Assembly: GCA_029379385.1 (NCBI GenBank)
Contig: CM055607.1
Coordinates: forward strand, 30,067,235-30,131,234
Source of the DNA: Quillaja saponaria
Lineage: Eukaryota; Streptophyta; Magnoliopsida; Fabales; Quillajaceae
DNA length: 64,000 nucleotides
Direction: 5' to 3'
In this document: positions 12,115 to 25,100 of the stretch, one piece after another
Position numbering within the stretch: position 1 is the stretch's first letter
Layout: the number at the start of each line of letters is the position of its first letter
Made by a program: the position numbers and the translations under genes
Notes under the pieces: generated by a model
What the model saw: the letters and a program-made list of their open reading frames with translations, nothing else
What the model was told of the DNA's origin: nothing
Databases searched by the model: none

Positions 12115-13556
12115 ATAAACTAGTTAGGGTCGACTATATGAATCATTTTCCTCTATTCACATTGATCCGAGACAACATTTTCAGTAATCCCTAGGGTAGC
12201 CATATCTTTTTTGATGATTGCTCTCATGTAAGTTTCGGTCTCCCCTTACCACGTCTAACACCTGTACCAAATCACCTTTCTTAACTACTGCGTCTATTGG
12301 CCGACATTAGATATGTCTAAACCAATGTAAGTGGTTCTCCCTCATCTTCTCTTCAATAGGTGTTACTTTCACTTTCTTACAGATCTCCTTATTCCTTATT
12401 CTATCATTTCTTGTATGTCTGGTCATCTATCTCAACATTCTCATTTCGACTACTCCCATTTTATGCGAGTATTGCTTCTTAACTGCCCAACATTCGGTAT
12501 CATATAGCATAATTGGTCTCACTGTCATCCTGTAAAATTTTCCTTTCAATCTATTCAAGATTGTAGGATCACATAAAACTCTTAAAGCACTTCACCACTT
12601 CACCCACCCTACCTTGATCCTATAGTTTACATCATACTCAATTGCGTCATCTTTTTATATAAAGGAACCTAAATACTTAAATATGTCATTTGTAAGGATT
12701 GTCTTACCGTCCAATATTATTTCAATTTATCATCCTCCAGTTTCATTGAAATTGCACTTCATATACTCAATTTTTGGCCGACTCAATTTAAGAACTTTAG
12801 ATTCTAACAGGTTCCTTCACATTTCTAATTTGGAATTTAAATCTTCTCTAGTGTCGTCTACCAATACGATATCATCAACAAACAACATACACCATCGAGC
12901 CCTATCTTGAATATTATAAGTAAGTTCATCCATAACTAAGCAAATAGGTAAGAGCTTAAAGATGAACCTTGGTGAACACCTATCGTGGTCGGGAACTCTC
13001 TAGTTATACTATCTACAGTCTGCACACTAGTTATTACTCATTCATACATATCTTTAATAATTTCTTAGTATTTAGTTGAGAATTTCTTCTTCTCAAGTAT
13101 CCATCACAAGACTTGTCTTGGCATTTTATCATATGCTTTTTTCTAAATCAATAAAGGCCATGTGAAGATCATTTTTATTTTCTCTATATTTTTTCATTAA
13201 TCTCCTCAGTAAGAAAATAGTTTTCATTGTAGATCTTCCTAACATAAAGCCAAATTGATTATCAAAAACTAAATATCATTTATAAGCTTACGCTCAATCA
13301 CTTTCACTCACAACTTCATTGTATGACTTATAAGTTTTATTCTTCGATAATTCGTACAACTTTGAATATCTCCTTTACTTTTATAAATAAGGATCAACGT
13401 ACTCTTCCTCCACTCATCGGGCATTTTCTTAGTTACTAAAATCTTGTTAAAAAGATTTGTAAGCCAGGTTACTCCAATATCTCCTAGACATTTCCAAACT
13501 TTTATTAGTATATCATCTAGGCCCATTGCATGACGATAATCTGATGTAAAATTGGA
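12115..13556 (-). mobile_element. Decayed non-LTR (LINE) retrotransposon fragment, reverse transcriptase part
   Basis: Reading on the minus strand, 13526-13308 still has an open segment with the plant LINE reverse-transcriptase landmarks PDEWRKSTLILIYK and TNYRRIKLISH. About 650 bp further on, near 12890-12830, the frame resembles the catalytic block with DDIVLVDDT followed by a REDLNSKLE stretch. Near 12520-12430 it resembles the downstream segment with ECWAVKKQ. Many stops and frameshifts separate these parts, so it is dead. The 5' part (endonuclease) is absent. The 3' end is probably near 12115. A pair of similar AT-rich blocks flanks it on both sides. Confidence 0.85.
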
Positions 13557-16500
13557 TTGTAAAGTTGTATCAATCGGAAATTAATAAACTCTTTTAAAAT
13601 TAATTAATTGATTTTAAACATAAACCATTATGAATGACTATGATCCGATCTAAAGTTGTACCATTTTGAAAATAATTTGATTCAAAGCATACAAAATTTG
13701 ATATGGATTAAATTGATATACAAGCAAATTCGCCAAATTAAATTATCATCCCTTAAAATCATGTATTGCGTTTCAAACTAAACAGCTTTTTGTTAGGTTT
13801 AAAGCTCTCTGAAATTTTAGTGGCAAAAGTAAATATATAAAGACAAGAATTGGGAACTAAATTTGTCATTTAGTCTAAAATATATAAGCAAAAGGAGCAA
13901 AATCTCCCTTAGCACTGATTTCAGTTTGATTCGGTTTTCAAAGGTTTATATAACTGAAGTTCGTTTTGGTTTATATTTTGTTTTGATTATTTCAGTTATC
14001 TTGTATTATTATAACCAAACCAAATCCAACTAATAAGTTTCAGTTTCATTTATGTTCAGTTTTTTATTAGACTAAATGTAAAGCCCAAAAAAATTGGTCA
14101 TCAACATTTTCAAAAAAAAATTACGGTACACATTTTAGCTTTTGGACTACATAATTAGGTCTAATAAACTTATTTTTAGTTTTTTTTTAATATCTTATAA
14201 AAATTATTAAATAAACCTACGAAATAAACACCAACATGCTCTAAAATAATTAAACTATGTTTAAAAAATAAAAATATATACATATTTCAGTTTTGATTAA
14301 AACCGAGAATATTTGATAACTGAAACGAATAATTCAGTTATAAAAGGATAAATAAATAAATTTGATTTTGGTTCAGTTTATTAAAAATAAATCAAGTGTC
14401 AGTTCGGTTTTTAGTTATAATCGAGAATGTTCCACCCCTACCTCAGTACAATTCTTCTATTAGCCATACTCCCTTTCACTTTGTCCTGTAAATATCAATG
14501 AGTGTCTCCATCATATTTGGTCACGGTGATTCATTAGTAGGTATAGTAATATTTGAATGGTTGACCAGGTCCTTCAATAAACAAGACTTCCACATAAATA
14601 TGCATGAAGAATACTTTTCCTGATCAAGGTAAAATCTAAGCAACAATTCCGTGTTACAACTTTTTTCTTAACCATCCAAGTAACGGAAATCAAGACATAT
14701 AGTGAAGTTTCTACATTTAGCATAGAAAAGTTTATATTTTCTACAATTGGTCTATTAGCAATGGAGAACTTCTGCAAGCATCAGAGAATCAGAGTATGAA
14801 TATGTGATGCTCCTTAACTAATACAATCAGAATTCCAAGTTCTTGTACCTGGAGCAGCTGGCTTCTCAAGTGAAGTAATGTAATCCACACAAAGATGTTA
14901 TATTAATAATGCCATCCATATTAGTTATGACCAGAATTGTGTTGTTTGCCTGACAAGAAGAACGAGAAATGGGAGTTAGCTACAAACACATTAGTGTGAA
15001 AAGGATAATACCAGAGAGAGAGAGTGAGAGAAATTAATTTCATTAGACAGTTTCTAAAAATACCGCAGCAGCTACATGAACAGTGAACTATGGAGAATTG
15101 CCTTCATATACAATGGAGTTACGCATATTAAAGTTCTTTGTGAATACTATGGTTGCAATTAAGGGACAGATGCGTTTGTATCATTTGTTCAATTTTAAAC
15201 AAAATTTCTAGAATTTCATGGCCTCACCCATTTCTTTTTTGGATGCCAAATTACATTCAAATGGCAGAGAATTAGTCCATTTATTTAAAGATTGGAGTTC
15301 ACTGCAGTGAAGGAAAATGACAAGACCTCTCTAATCTGTCAGCAATGTACTGTGCTTTAATCAGTGCTTTCAAAACAACTTCTGCCACATCCATTTTGAA
15401 CGCCACACAGTATTAGTATACTTTTGTCAAATTCTCATCAATTTAAACAAAGTACAAACACTCACAGCTTATATGTGCAGAAAAATCCCAGGCAATGGGT
15501 TAGACTTTGAGTATATATAAAAAACAATTAGAATAGTTTGTGGGAATTAACCTAAAAAGGTGGTTGTTAGTTCTCCTTATGCATAGACTTTACTTTTCCA
15601 AGGAATATCAATAAAAGCCAAAGACTCAATCTAAAGTTGGGTATGGTTGTAGGATTTCTTGCATTTCCAAACAAGGAATGCATTAGTTATTTTTCCACCG
15701 GGAGCTTTTTTCTTCTCCAGTGTTGATCAACAAAAATTGAAGGTGAAATCTACTTAGCTTCAGATTCAGACATTCACCTCTGAGAGAGGTAAACTTCTTT
15801 TTGATGTACATCTCCTCTCTTAAGATTCCATTCACTACCCTGCTTCACCCTTTATTCTCATTTTCAGACAATAACCTATTCAGATCTACAGCCAAAAATG
15901 GGAAAAGGAAAAAAGAAAAAAAGAAAAAAAAAACAAAATTTCCTAACCATGCAATAGTCCCTAGTAGCATAACATCCTTAACTGTAATTTTTTAGCCAAT
16001 GAAGCTTATTGTTTATCATATTTTTCATTAGGTTTTATCATCCAGGGATACACACAATTCACACATCCACCATATTTTGACTCAAATCAGAACTTAAATC
16101 TCTCTCTATATATATACAAAAATAGTGTATGAATTTATATAAAGCTACGTTAACCATTGATATCAGTTGTGCATCAGATGTAGTACAAAAAAGATTTTAT
16201 ACAGATAACTGAATGTTGATTTCCTTTATCAAAATGTAGCTGGCTCATACTTCACACAAATGTCAGAATTTCAAACATAAAAGAGAAACAAACAAACAGC
16301 CTTGATGGTTTCTAATTTGAAAATGTTTTCCTCTTCTCAAAAGAATATTAAACATTCAAAAAAAGTTTAACATGCTTCATTGCAGAAAATATCAAGAAAT
16401 ATTTTCCCCACATCTTTTGTTGGTTAATTCACTACCATGATAGAAAGAATTGCAAAGAGCTCCTTGATATTGGTTCAAGCAGGCAAAGGGAGGTATAAAG

Positions 16501-16747
16501 TCAATCCTAGGTCCAGATTGGACCAAAAGAAAAGGAAGAGGATGAAGTAGAGACCATATGAAAAATTAGGACCTACGAGAAACAACTTTCTTCATTAACA
16601 ATGACAGTAAGTACACTATTTATACGTGATACCCATATAAGCAAATGACTACCAAGTCAAGCAGTAATAAGTTCAAGTTCAAGTTCACATGAAAACAAGT
16701 AAGCATGACGAACAAATCCTAAACTTGATTAAAGAACCAACCCCTCC

Positions 16748-16784
<37 letters not shown>

Positions 16785-18044
16785 ATAATATTAAAAAAAA
16801 TATTATGCATGTGTGTAGTCATACATCTCCAATTCTAATTTAAACAATGTGAACCCTAGTTGCAATGGATGCAAAAATGATATGTCAAACACATGGCAAA
16901 GAACAGAAAGATGACAACACATAAAATATATGGTTGTTGCTGTTCACATTAAAAGATGCAGATTGAAAATTTTTAAAGTAATAAATAATATTTCTACCAA
17001 TCTCCTTGTCTAGCTAGTAGCAGTGGCAAGCCTCATGTTAGAATGCCAATTTTCCATCCATTTGCAACTGTGATATAGATGGAAGGATGAAACTTGAAAA
17101 CTTATGCAGATATGCTTGAGATTGTTCAAATTGAAACACATGAACCGAATGAAACATTAAGTGAACTAAAGGGCTATATGCGTGCTTCACCCAGAGGAAA
17201 CAAATTGATCATACATATATGCCTCAAACCAGTCAACCCTGAAGGAACACTGGACTCAGAAGATATGAAAGTTATGGACCCTATAAGCGAATCTTCACAA
17301 TCATCTAAGCTCCATTCTGTTTCTTTATTGTTATGTTCTTCACAGATATTTTATTATCCTCTAATCGAACTATATAAATGTGATGATAGAAAACCTACAA
17401 TATGTACTTGTAAGTGACAATGAGCATGGATGGTCAGAGAAAACGGAATTATAAAGCAGAACTAGCGGTTCCTATTTCACAACCCAACTAAGGCACTATA
17501 ACTAGAAGACACCTTAAGAGTGTTTGAGTCAAATTCTGTAATAGACAATAAGACAAAGTTTCAGCACAGTGAAATTCTCATTCCACAATCTCGGCTTATT
17601 CCAGAAGCCATCATTTCTGTCTTTATCTTAATGAAGATGGCCTACAACTTCATTTACTCTTTGGTGTCACCTATCATTTGCTAATTAGATTTTGGGAACT
17701 AGCCACATACCAAGCCCAATGACTCCTTCTACTGACCCTTAACTTGTCATAGGAGGCATGGTACCCAAGTAAACATAGCCATAAATGAGATGATTCTAGA
17801 CTTCATTTCTTATAGAACTTGGCAAACCAAAAATGACATCAAAATCTCTGAAAACTATCAAATACTTTAGACTATATGATTTTGCTCCTGCGATTAGTTG
17901 GTCACCGTATCAGATTCGAAAACATTTGCCCCATCGGAACGAGACAAAATAAATTCATTATCTACTTAAATAAATCTAATCAGAATTAAATCATTTACCA
18001 GTGCCTTCTTCCTCCTCCTACATACCCCGATTATTTTGCATCAA
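13557..18044. other. Long intergenic stretch, no gene recognised
   Basis: Open frames here are short and lack any motif I know, including one of 107 codons on the plus strand at 17094-17417. AT-rich DNA dominates, with poly-purine at 15900-15935 and a (CT)n(TA)n microsatellite near 16748-16784. The final few hundred bases would include the 3' untranslated region of the minus-strand lipid phosphatase. Non-coding transcripts or badly decayed repeats cannot be excluded. Confidence 0.5.
16748..16784. repeat. Compound microsatellite (CT)n(TA)n
   Basis: A run of CT dinucleotides passes directly into a run of TA dinucleotides. Confidence 0.85.
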
Positions 18045-18707
18045 TCAGTCACATTTGCAGTCCATATTTTTCCTAGCAGCCCTGGCATTGTCGTACTCAA
18101 ATTTCAACACACTGGGGATATGCGAAGTATCCTTAACATAGAAAAAGCTCCCGAATGCGCTTTCTTCAATAGCGGGAAAATAACAGTATAGCACGGAATT
18201 CACCACCCAAAACCACAAGCCCCCAAGAAAAATTCCCAACGCAGCACCAGCAAATACCTGAGCAACAGTGTGATAACCCAAATAAACCCGAGAATACATG
18301 GTCAATAATGCCAGGGACCATGGCAAAGAATACGAAATCAGGTTATTCCTCGCACTCCATAAACCAATTCCTTTATAAGTCATTAAAGTAAAATAGACAG
18401 CAAAGAAGAACATATACTGAGAGTGACTCGAGGGCCATCCATGGGAATCACACATTTCAAGCAAAGCACATGTCTCAGGTCGAGCTTGTTGGACCGATGT
18501 CTTGATGAACTCGTTGATGATTTGGGAAATGATAAGACCCAGACCGAAGAACATTCCTTGAAGTTCACGACGAAAGATGAAGTGAGAAACAAAGCCACCA
18601 AAGCTGATGAAGACTGGTACTAACGACACCCATGCCAAAAAATGGCCCAGCTGGTCACCCTTTTGGTACCGAACATGGGTCAAAGTCACGGCCTTGAGTG
18701 GTGCCAT
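18045..18707 (-). CDS. LPPG: Lipid phosphate phosphatase gamma (PAP2 / dolichyldiphosphatase type)
   Basis: This uninterrupted frame encodes 220 residues, close to the size of Arabidopsis LPP-gamma (At5g03080). The PAP2 phosphatase signature is complete: motif 1 has K69 and R76-P77 (KTSVQQARP), motif 2 is PSSH with H95, and motif 3 is S139-R140 with H146 (SRVYLGYH). The usual Asp after motif 3 is Gln150, as in dolichyldiphosphatases. About four hydrophobic spans surround the motifs, so the enzyme is an integral membrane protein. LPP-gamma is described as a plastid phosphatidate phosphatase, while the sequence type is close to eukaryotic dolichyl-diphosphate phosphatases; the substrate cannot be read from sequence. 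A paralogue lies 925 bp upstream in the same orientation. Confidence 0.92.
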   Translation of the reverse strand: MAPLKAVTLTHVRYQKGDQLGHFLAWVSLVPVFISFGGFVSHFIFRRELQGMFFGLGLIISQIINEFIKTSVQQARPETCALLEMCDSHGWPSSHSQYMFFFAVYFTLMTYKGIGLWSARNNLISYSLPWSLALLTMYSRVYLGYHTVAQVFAGAALGIFLGGLWFWVVNSVLYCYFPAIEESAFGSFFYVKDTSHIPSVLKFEYDNARAARKNMDCKCD

Positions 18708-19632
18708 CGTCGTGGCGTAGAGGGACTGAAAGTGGGAGTGAATTCCGGGTGTGGGTCACGATTTTGTGACTGAATTCAGCTTTCTGGGTCGCTATTATTT
18801 GAGTGTATTACACTAGCAGATCCGAAACAACCGATTTGTATGAACGAAAGGATTAAATTAACAGATTGAATCTAATAGTAAGTGATTTTGAGAGGCATGG
18901 GCATGAGAAATAGATTATGATAGGAAATGGATCTTGAAAAAGTTGAGTCCTTGTGGGAACAAATGGGATTCTACGTGGTGTTTTTGTTTCCCTAGAAAGC
19001 CGTTGAAACTGGAACCTAATTAATAAAGGTAGAGAAAGAGAACCCAGACAGTCGGCAACACGTGGTTTCGATCGAAGGCAGCCGGCGGCCAAAAATGGGT
19101 TTCACATTGGGCTGCATAGGTTGGAACCAATGTGATCTACAAGATAGGCAAACGACATGAAATATTGAAAAATATAAAATAGAGAAGATACTACCAAAAA
19201 AAAAAATCAAAAAGAATCATTTGTGGTCGTGATTTAGTGCACGTGGACAAGTTTAGACTATAAAAAAAACAAGGATTATATGAGAATAAATCAAAATTAT
19301 TGACATGAAATCGCTTATAATTAATAACAATTTTTCAAATTCATATGCTCCATTGAAAGTAAGTTGTGAGAGAGGCTAAAAGAAACAAATACCTCTTAAG
19401 AGAGTAAAAGATAGATGAAAAAACTAACTTATTTTATTCAAGCAATGCTTAAAATAAGTTTTGTTTAACATGAAATCTATAATGCTAAGCTGACCATAGA
19501 TTAAAGAGCTTATGCTTCTCCACTTATCACCAGTCAAAGTCTTGATGCAATTCTTGAAGGGAAAAAAAGAAGTGAAACTTAATAAATATTGTACGTACAT
19601 ACCATATGCTCATTCCACTACACCAGTGATGA
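18708..19632. other. Spacer between the tandem lipid phosphatase genes
   Basis: This 925-bp spacer holds the promoter and 5' leader of the LPP-gamma gene and the 3' flank of its paralogue. Minus-strand open frames at 18853-19210 show no family motif and are not supported as genes. Confidence 0.5.
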
Positions 19633-20292
19633 TCAGTGGCCCTTGCAGTTCATCATTGTTTGCCTAGCAGCTATAGCAGTTTCATATTCAAACTTGAGCA
19701 CATTTGGCAAATGGGAAGTGTCTTTGAGATATAACATCTTTCCAATCCTGCTCTTTTCAATTGCTGGATAATAGTGAGAAATGAAAGAATTCACCACCCA
19801 AAACCAAACTCCTGCAATAATTGTCCCAAATATTGCCCCTGCTTTGACTTGCTCAACGGTATGATACCCCAAATACACCCTTGAATACATAGTCAAAAAC
19901 CCAAGACACCAAGCCATTAAAATCCCAAGCTTTCCATTGCATATCCCATTAATTCCTTTGTAATTCAAGAGGGAGAGGTATGTGGCAAAAAAGAAAGTGT
20001 ATTCAGCATGATTAGAGGGCCAACCATTGGAGTGACAAATCTCAAGCATAACACAAGTTTCGGGTCGAGGTTGTTTGACAAAATTCTTGATGAAAATACT
20101 AAGATAGAGAGAAATTATGTGACCAAGGTAGAAGAAGATGCCATGGAGTTCGCGACGAAAGATGAAGTGGGAGGGAAATACACCAAGGCTAATGAAGACG
20201 GGGATTAGTGAAATCCATGCCAGCATGTAGCCTAGGTGATCACCTTTCGTGTACCGAACAAGGGTGAGTTCCACTGCTTCAAGTACAGGCAT
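19633..20292 (-). CDS. Second LPP-gamma-like PAP2 phosphatase (tandem paralogue)
   Basis: This intronless frame of 219 residues aligns with the neighbouring LPP-gamma along its whole length, from the start (VELTLVRYTKGDHLGY against VTLTHVRYQKGDQLGH) to the end (VLKFEYETAIAAR against VLKFEYDNARAAR). Catalytic positions are kept: K69, R76-P77, H95, S137-R138 and H144. Motif 2 reads PSNHAE instead of PSSHSQ, so the residue before the catalytic histidine has changed. The central loop differs more, and a two-residue deletion shortens it. Both copies are intact, which argues that the duplicate is under selection. It is a membrane phosphatase of the same fold; whether it shares substrate or location with its neighbour is unknown. 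Confidence 0.88.
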   Translation of the reverse strand: MPVLEAVELTLVRYTKGDHLGYMLAWISLIPVFISLGVFPSHFIFRRELHGIFFYLGHIISLYLSIFIKNFVKQPRPETCVMLEICHSNGWPSNHAEYTFFFATYLSLLNYKGINGICNGKLGILMAWCLGFLTMYSRVYLGYHTVEQVKAGAIFGTIIAGVWFWVVNSFISHYYPAIEKSRIGKMLYLKDTSHLPNVLKFEYETAIAARQTMMNCKGH

Positions 20293-21176
20293 TGTTGAAT
20301 GGTGGCTGAGAAATCAAAAAAAGAAGATGATGAGTTAACTATGCAGATGAAAAAATTTATGTATATTTAAGCTTGTATGGCTGAAGGTGCAATAATGAAT
20401 CTTGGCAAATTAATGGAAATAGGGACGTTGGTTTCAAAGCTTAGAGGGCTAGTTAGCTTGCGAGCTATATGTCCTAAATGCTGGCTATGAAGTTAATAGT
20501 GAGTTAGTTACAGAAACTAGCTAGCTTGGAGTTTCATGCCCTTTGTGCTTGAGAGGATGAAGATCCAGTTTATTAAGAGTACTCATCAACAAGTTGTATT
20601 AATGAAAAGAAATGGTACCTAAGACGTATGTAAGTTTTGCACGAATAGTAGTTCACATAAATGACGTGATCAATAATCCCAAATAATCAAGTTCTTTAGT
20701 AACACCTACAATATGGTCTAAAAGAATTTTTTTATTTTTTTTCCTGCCAAATATTCTTTTTGGTTTTGAGAATAATACTCATCCCAATAAGCATTCCAGG
20801 ATTGAATTTGATGGAATTTGATGGAGTAACAAATTGAGTATTAACTTACGAGTTCTTCAAAGTAAACTCACTTAAAAAGTATTAGGACATTCGTGAAAAA
20901 CTAAGAAAAAAAATTATTTTATCAAAGTTAAAAAAAATAAAAATTACACTATCAATTTATTTCAATGTTTTATGACCCAGGTTAGACGTCTTGGCAATGT
21001 TTTCAAAACCTCACATGCATTACAAATTAGAGGGAAAAATAATAATCAGAATGTTACATAAATGGAGTTGAAACCAATGACCAAAAGTTAAGCTTAAGTA
21101 AGCTCAACCAACAAACTAACCGAGTTTTTGGATATATAAATAAATATCTATTATAACTCGTGCTGTCTAACGCCTA

Positions 21177-22104
21177 GGGTTGAAATTTGAATTGAATAGT
21201 TTTGAATATTCTGTTAGTTGTATTTGTATTTGGATTCAACTATCGAATTCAAATTCGAATATCTCTTCAAATTTAAAATGATATTTGAATTTGACAAATA
21301 TTCAAATATTTTATTCAAATTCGAATATTTGAATTTTCATTGCATAAAATAATATTTATCTAAAAAACTTATGTTTAAACTTTAAAAATATAAATATATA
21401 AAATAGAACTAAGTTATTTAAAAATCTAGGTGTGCATATTCAAATTACATAATCATTTTAAAAAGCATAAATACCATAGTTACCGTGCAACTAAAATAGA
21501 CAAAAAGAAAAAGAAAATGCAAGTAGTCCAAAACACAAATCAACACCATACTAAGCCTAAGTCTAGCCCTAATCCTAAGCCTAACTCTAAGTGTAAACCT
21601 AAATCTAACTCTAAACCTAACCCTAAACCTAACTCTAATCCTAACCTTTTCCTAATCCTAATCCTACCCCTAACTCTAATCATAATTCTAATTCTAATTC
21701 TAATCACAATTTTATTAAAATATATTTTAAGATAGTTGTTAACAAAAATTAAGAGAATTTTATTCTATAGAATTTCTGAAAATTGTAGATGATCCAAATC
21801 CAAAGTAAAAATGGTAAAGTATTAATATTTTTTTAAAGTTTTAAAAAATAAAATAATTATATAAAATTTAGAATTATTTTTTAATAAATATCAATTAGTT
21901 ATTTAATTAAATAGCTAATTGCATACTTAATCAAATAATTTGATCGATTATCAAATCTAATATTATATCATTTTAATTTGACTTGAATTTAAATTCAAAC
22001 TCCAAAAAGTATTTTTTTTATTTGATTTGAATTCATATAAAAATCAACTTCAAATTCAAATAATTAAATCGAATTCAAATTAAATGTGATTTAAATTCCA
22101 GCCC
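21177..22104. repeat. Possible foldback element with imperfect inverted ends
   Basis: The left end (21177-21192, GGGTTGAAATTTGAAT) and the reverse complement of the right end (22089-22104, GGGCTGGAATTTAAAT) match at 13 of 16 positions. Further inside, both ends are filled with AATTCGAATATTTGAA-like palindromic motifs in opposite orientation. The interior has no transposase. A non-autonomous DNA transposon would fit, but AT-rich palindromic DNA can give such matches by chance and I could not define a target-site duplication. Confidence 0.3.
21553..21705. repeat. Degenerate interstitial telomere-like repeats
   Basis: About 150 bp consist of near-tandem CCTAA-type units (CCTAAG, CCCTAAT, CCTAACTCTAA, CCCTAAACCTAA), related to the plant telomere unit CCCTAAA read on this strand. 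Units vary between 6 and 7 bp with a frequent T for C. The array grades into TCTAAT repeats at its right end. Confidence 0.7.
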
Positions 22105-25100
22105 AATCCAATGGTATAAAGTCTAATTATAAAAATATACAAGTCACTATAATATCTCCTACTATATGTATGGTAGATAATAAATATATAAAATAATATA
22201 TTTTTTCTAATTATAATATCCATATCCACTTGAGTTAGTGCAAAGTTTAAACTAGTGACTCGAAATCCAAAATATTTTTTGGGGTTTATCTCTAGGTCGA
22301 GTTTTAAGACATTAATTTGTGTGGCTAAAATCAAGAGTGTTAGTTTAAGAGTGTTAGTTTAGGTAAAGAACTCTTGTGGTTTTATATTTACGGACAATAT
22401 AATTTTTTATTTTCTATTTTTACGATGACAATGCATAAAATATTAATTTCTTCACTTATATAGATAAATGAAATTTTCGGTTCTCATTTGTTACTAACAA
22501 CAAATTAGTTAATTTTAATAATTGTAAATAAAAATATTATTGAATATAATAATTTTTTAACAAAATATTTTCAATTGAATGACATTAGACTTTGTATATT
22601 TTTAATTATCAATTACTTATAAATTTTTATGTAACATAAAAAAGTGTCAACCAAAAATTACATAAATAAGTTTCTATTTTTATTTATCTATATTAGAAGT
22701 AAAATAATATTCTGAGTTCTTTTGATTGGTGGCTAGGCTAGAATTATGTTATACGTCTAGTTGCATTTTTAATATGTATTTTGAAAAATTGTTTAGTATT
22801 TTTTAAAATTATGGCATGTGACTGTAGTCTAAGTAGTTGATATGTAAGTAAATTTTAAAAAGTAATATTTATTTTTAGTTTGTTTGGATTTTCCAAAGTT
22901 GTTGGTCTTCACTAACACTTCTTTGTCGGAAAACGAAGTCTGGAAGGACTCTACAATGGCTGATGACGGGTTGGCTACTCAGCGAAGAGACCCAATTAAG
23001 TCTTCAGGTACAGTTGCTTTCAACTCTGGGTTTTCATATGAGAGCTGGATCATAAACTTACCTTTCATTCGCTGTCAACCTCTGTTTGATCCCCGAGAAA
23101 ACTCGGGAGAAGAGAGTGAGAAATGAAATGTTATGGTTTTTTTGAATTTCATGCTGTCTTGATTTCTGTAAATTTCGTACAGGTTAGTTTGTGTAAGTGC
23201 AATAGTTTAATTGTCCTCACTATGTCCTAAGTAAGAAAACTAGCAATTCTCTGTTATGCTTGAATTTTTCTAGAAGAGTAGAGTTTGTCAGTAACCTAGC
23301 TGATCATTGAAGAACAATAAAAAACGAGAGTGGATTTTGTTTCAATTACTGGTACATTTTCAAGTACTGAACAAATTACAAACTTAAAGCATAAAACATG
23401 GTTTTGTGAATATTAATTTGATCTTCTTCTTTTTTTTTCCTGTAAACATGTAACTTTTCTTTCCATCCTGACTTTGCCTTTGTTAATTTTCCATTAAACT
23501 CTTCAAAATGCGCAGGATTGTTATGGTGCTTGGTTGTTTGTTACTTTTAATGCATGCTGTAGTTTTTGATTTCTTCCGAGAATCCTGTTAAGGTTGCTCT
23601 GTTGGTTTGTCTATTCAGTTTTCATTTTGCATTTGTTTTCCAGTTGGAAATGTTGCAGCTAATAGAAGACGACAGCATGCAGTAACAGTTGGGAAAGAAC
23701 GCAGGGAGTCATTGGTGCATGCAAAGCGACAGTGCAGAGTGGGGATTAGTGGTGAAGATGATGTGCCCCTTGACAGTGAAATTATGATTGATGAAGAGCA
23801 ATCAGTTTTGGAGACTCAAACTTCCTTGGCAGTGGAAGACCTGAAGTCTGCTGTTGCTTATCAGTATGTTATTTCGATGTTCTGCTGAACCCATAATAAA
23901 CTAAGAAATGCAAAACTTTATTGAAGTATGAATGTGGCATCATTTTTTATACTTTTAACCATTTAGCTTAATTATAAAGGAATTGGGTAACACTGGGAGG
24001 ATTATACAAGATAGTGACGTGCGACATGCCATTCAGTTCCTCTTGAAGTTAATCAAAAAATAGGAGGTATATGTTTGAACTTGCTTGGCATTTCCTCCAT
24101 AAAATTTGTTCATCTCCTGTGGTTCATCACTTCATGTATTACTAAGTCAGATAACATAAATGATTCTTCAAAAGCCCAAGATTTTGTCCGGTCTCAATTA
24201 GTTCTAAACATGTTCAGGTTTAAATTGTTGAAGACTCCTATTTGTTTGTCAGTTGAACAAATCTTAGTGGCTTGACATGTTCATCTACAACTGCTAACGG
24301 TCTACTTTGAGGTGATACAGATGAAAAAAAGATGATTATGTGAAACATGATGCAATATACAACATGAGAAGTTCAGTACTGGGGAAGTCGTTGTATTGTT
24401 GGAATTCTGAAGGTTATTGTGTGAAAAGGAAATAAGTTACGAGCATACTTATGAACAAACTTAAAATATGAGATAATAATTGTCAATGTCATATAAGTTG
24501 ACAAGCATTTTACATGTATAATCTCGCCTACCCTATCAATGGAGCACACATGTATTTCTCACAAGGATGGTTCCTTATTGAAAAATGGTAACTTCGAGAT
24601 TTTTTGTATACTTCAAGATGCAAGAGCTTTCCATGTAAAGCAATTTTGCTGTTACTAAGATTAGTGTATGATTTTTTGTCTTTTTCTCTTGTTTCTTTAA
24701 TCTACATGGCGGTTTTCCATACATAGGCTGAAAGGCTATATTAAAATGCAGTTTCACAAATTTGTCAAAGATGTCTTGCACATTATCCTTTGTTTGTTGT
24801 TTAATTTACAGGGGAAAAGGTGCCATGCAGAAGAGAGTGACTGCTCTTCGGGAGTAAGGCGTTTGTTGTCCAGATCTGAATTTCCTCCTGTTGAAGCTGC
24901 TCTTAAAACTGGAGCAGTACCAGTACTTGTACAGTGTCCTTCATTTGGTTCTCCAGATGAACAGGTCCAAATATTTATCTTATCATGCAATTCCTTCCCC
25001 ATATAAATTCATTTTGCATCACTAACTTGTTAGTAATGATAACAGGTGCCAATTTTATCTTGTTGAACCAACAAAAACACTGTCAGCCTTATCTGTAGTC

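Larger units (their letters stand above)
20293..22955. other. Intergenic region upstream of the lipid phosphatase pair and of the importin gene
   Basis: This separates the minus-strand phosphatase genes from the plus-strand importin alpha-9 remnant, so it contains both promoters. The middle is occupied by an AT-rich block with inverted ends and telomere-like repeats, annotated separately. I see no coding sequence. Confidence 0.5.

Noticed and set aside
17094..17417. Plus-strand 107-codon frame in the long intergenic region
   Set aside because: It has an ATG but no recognisable domain, no flanking splice signals that extend it, and poor codon character; it fits chance.
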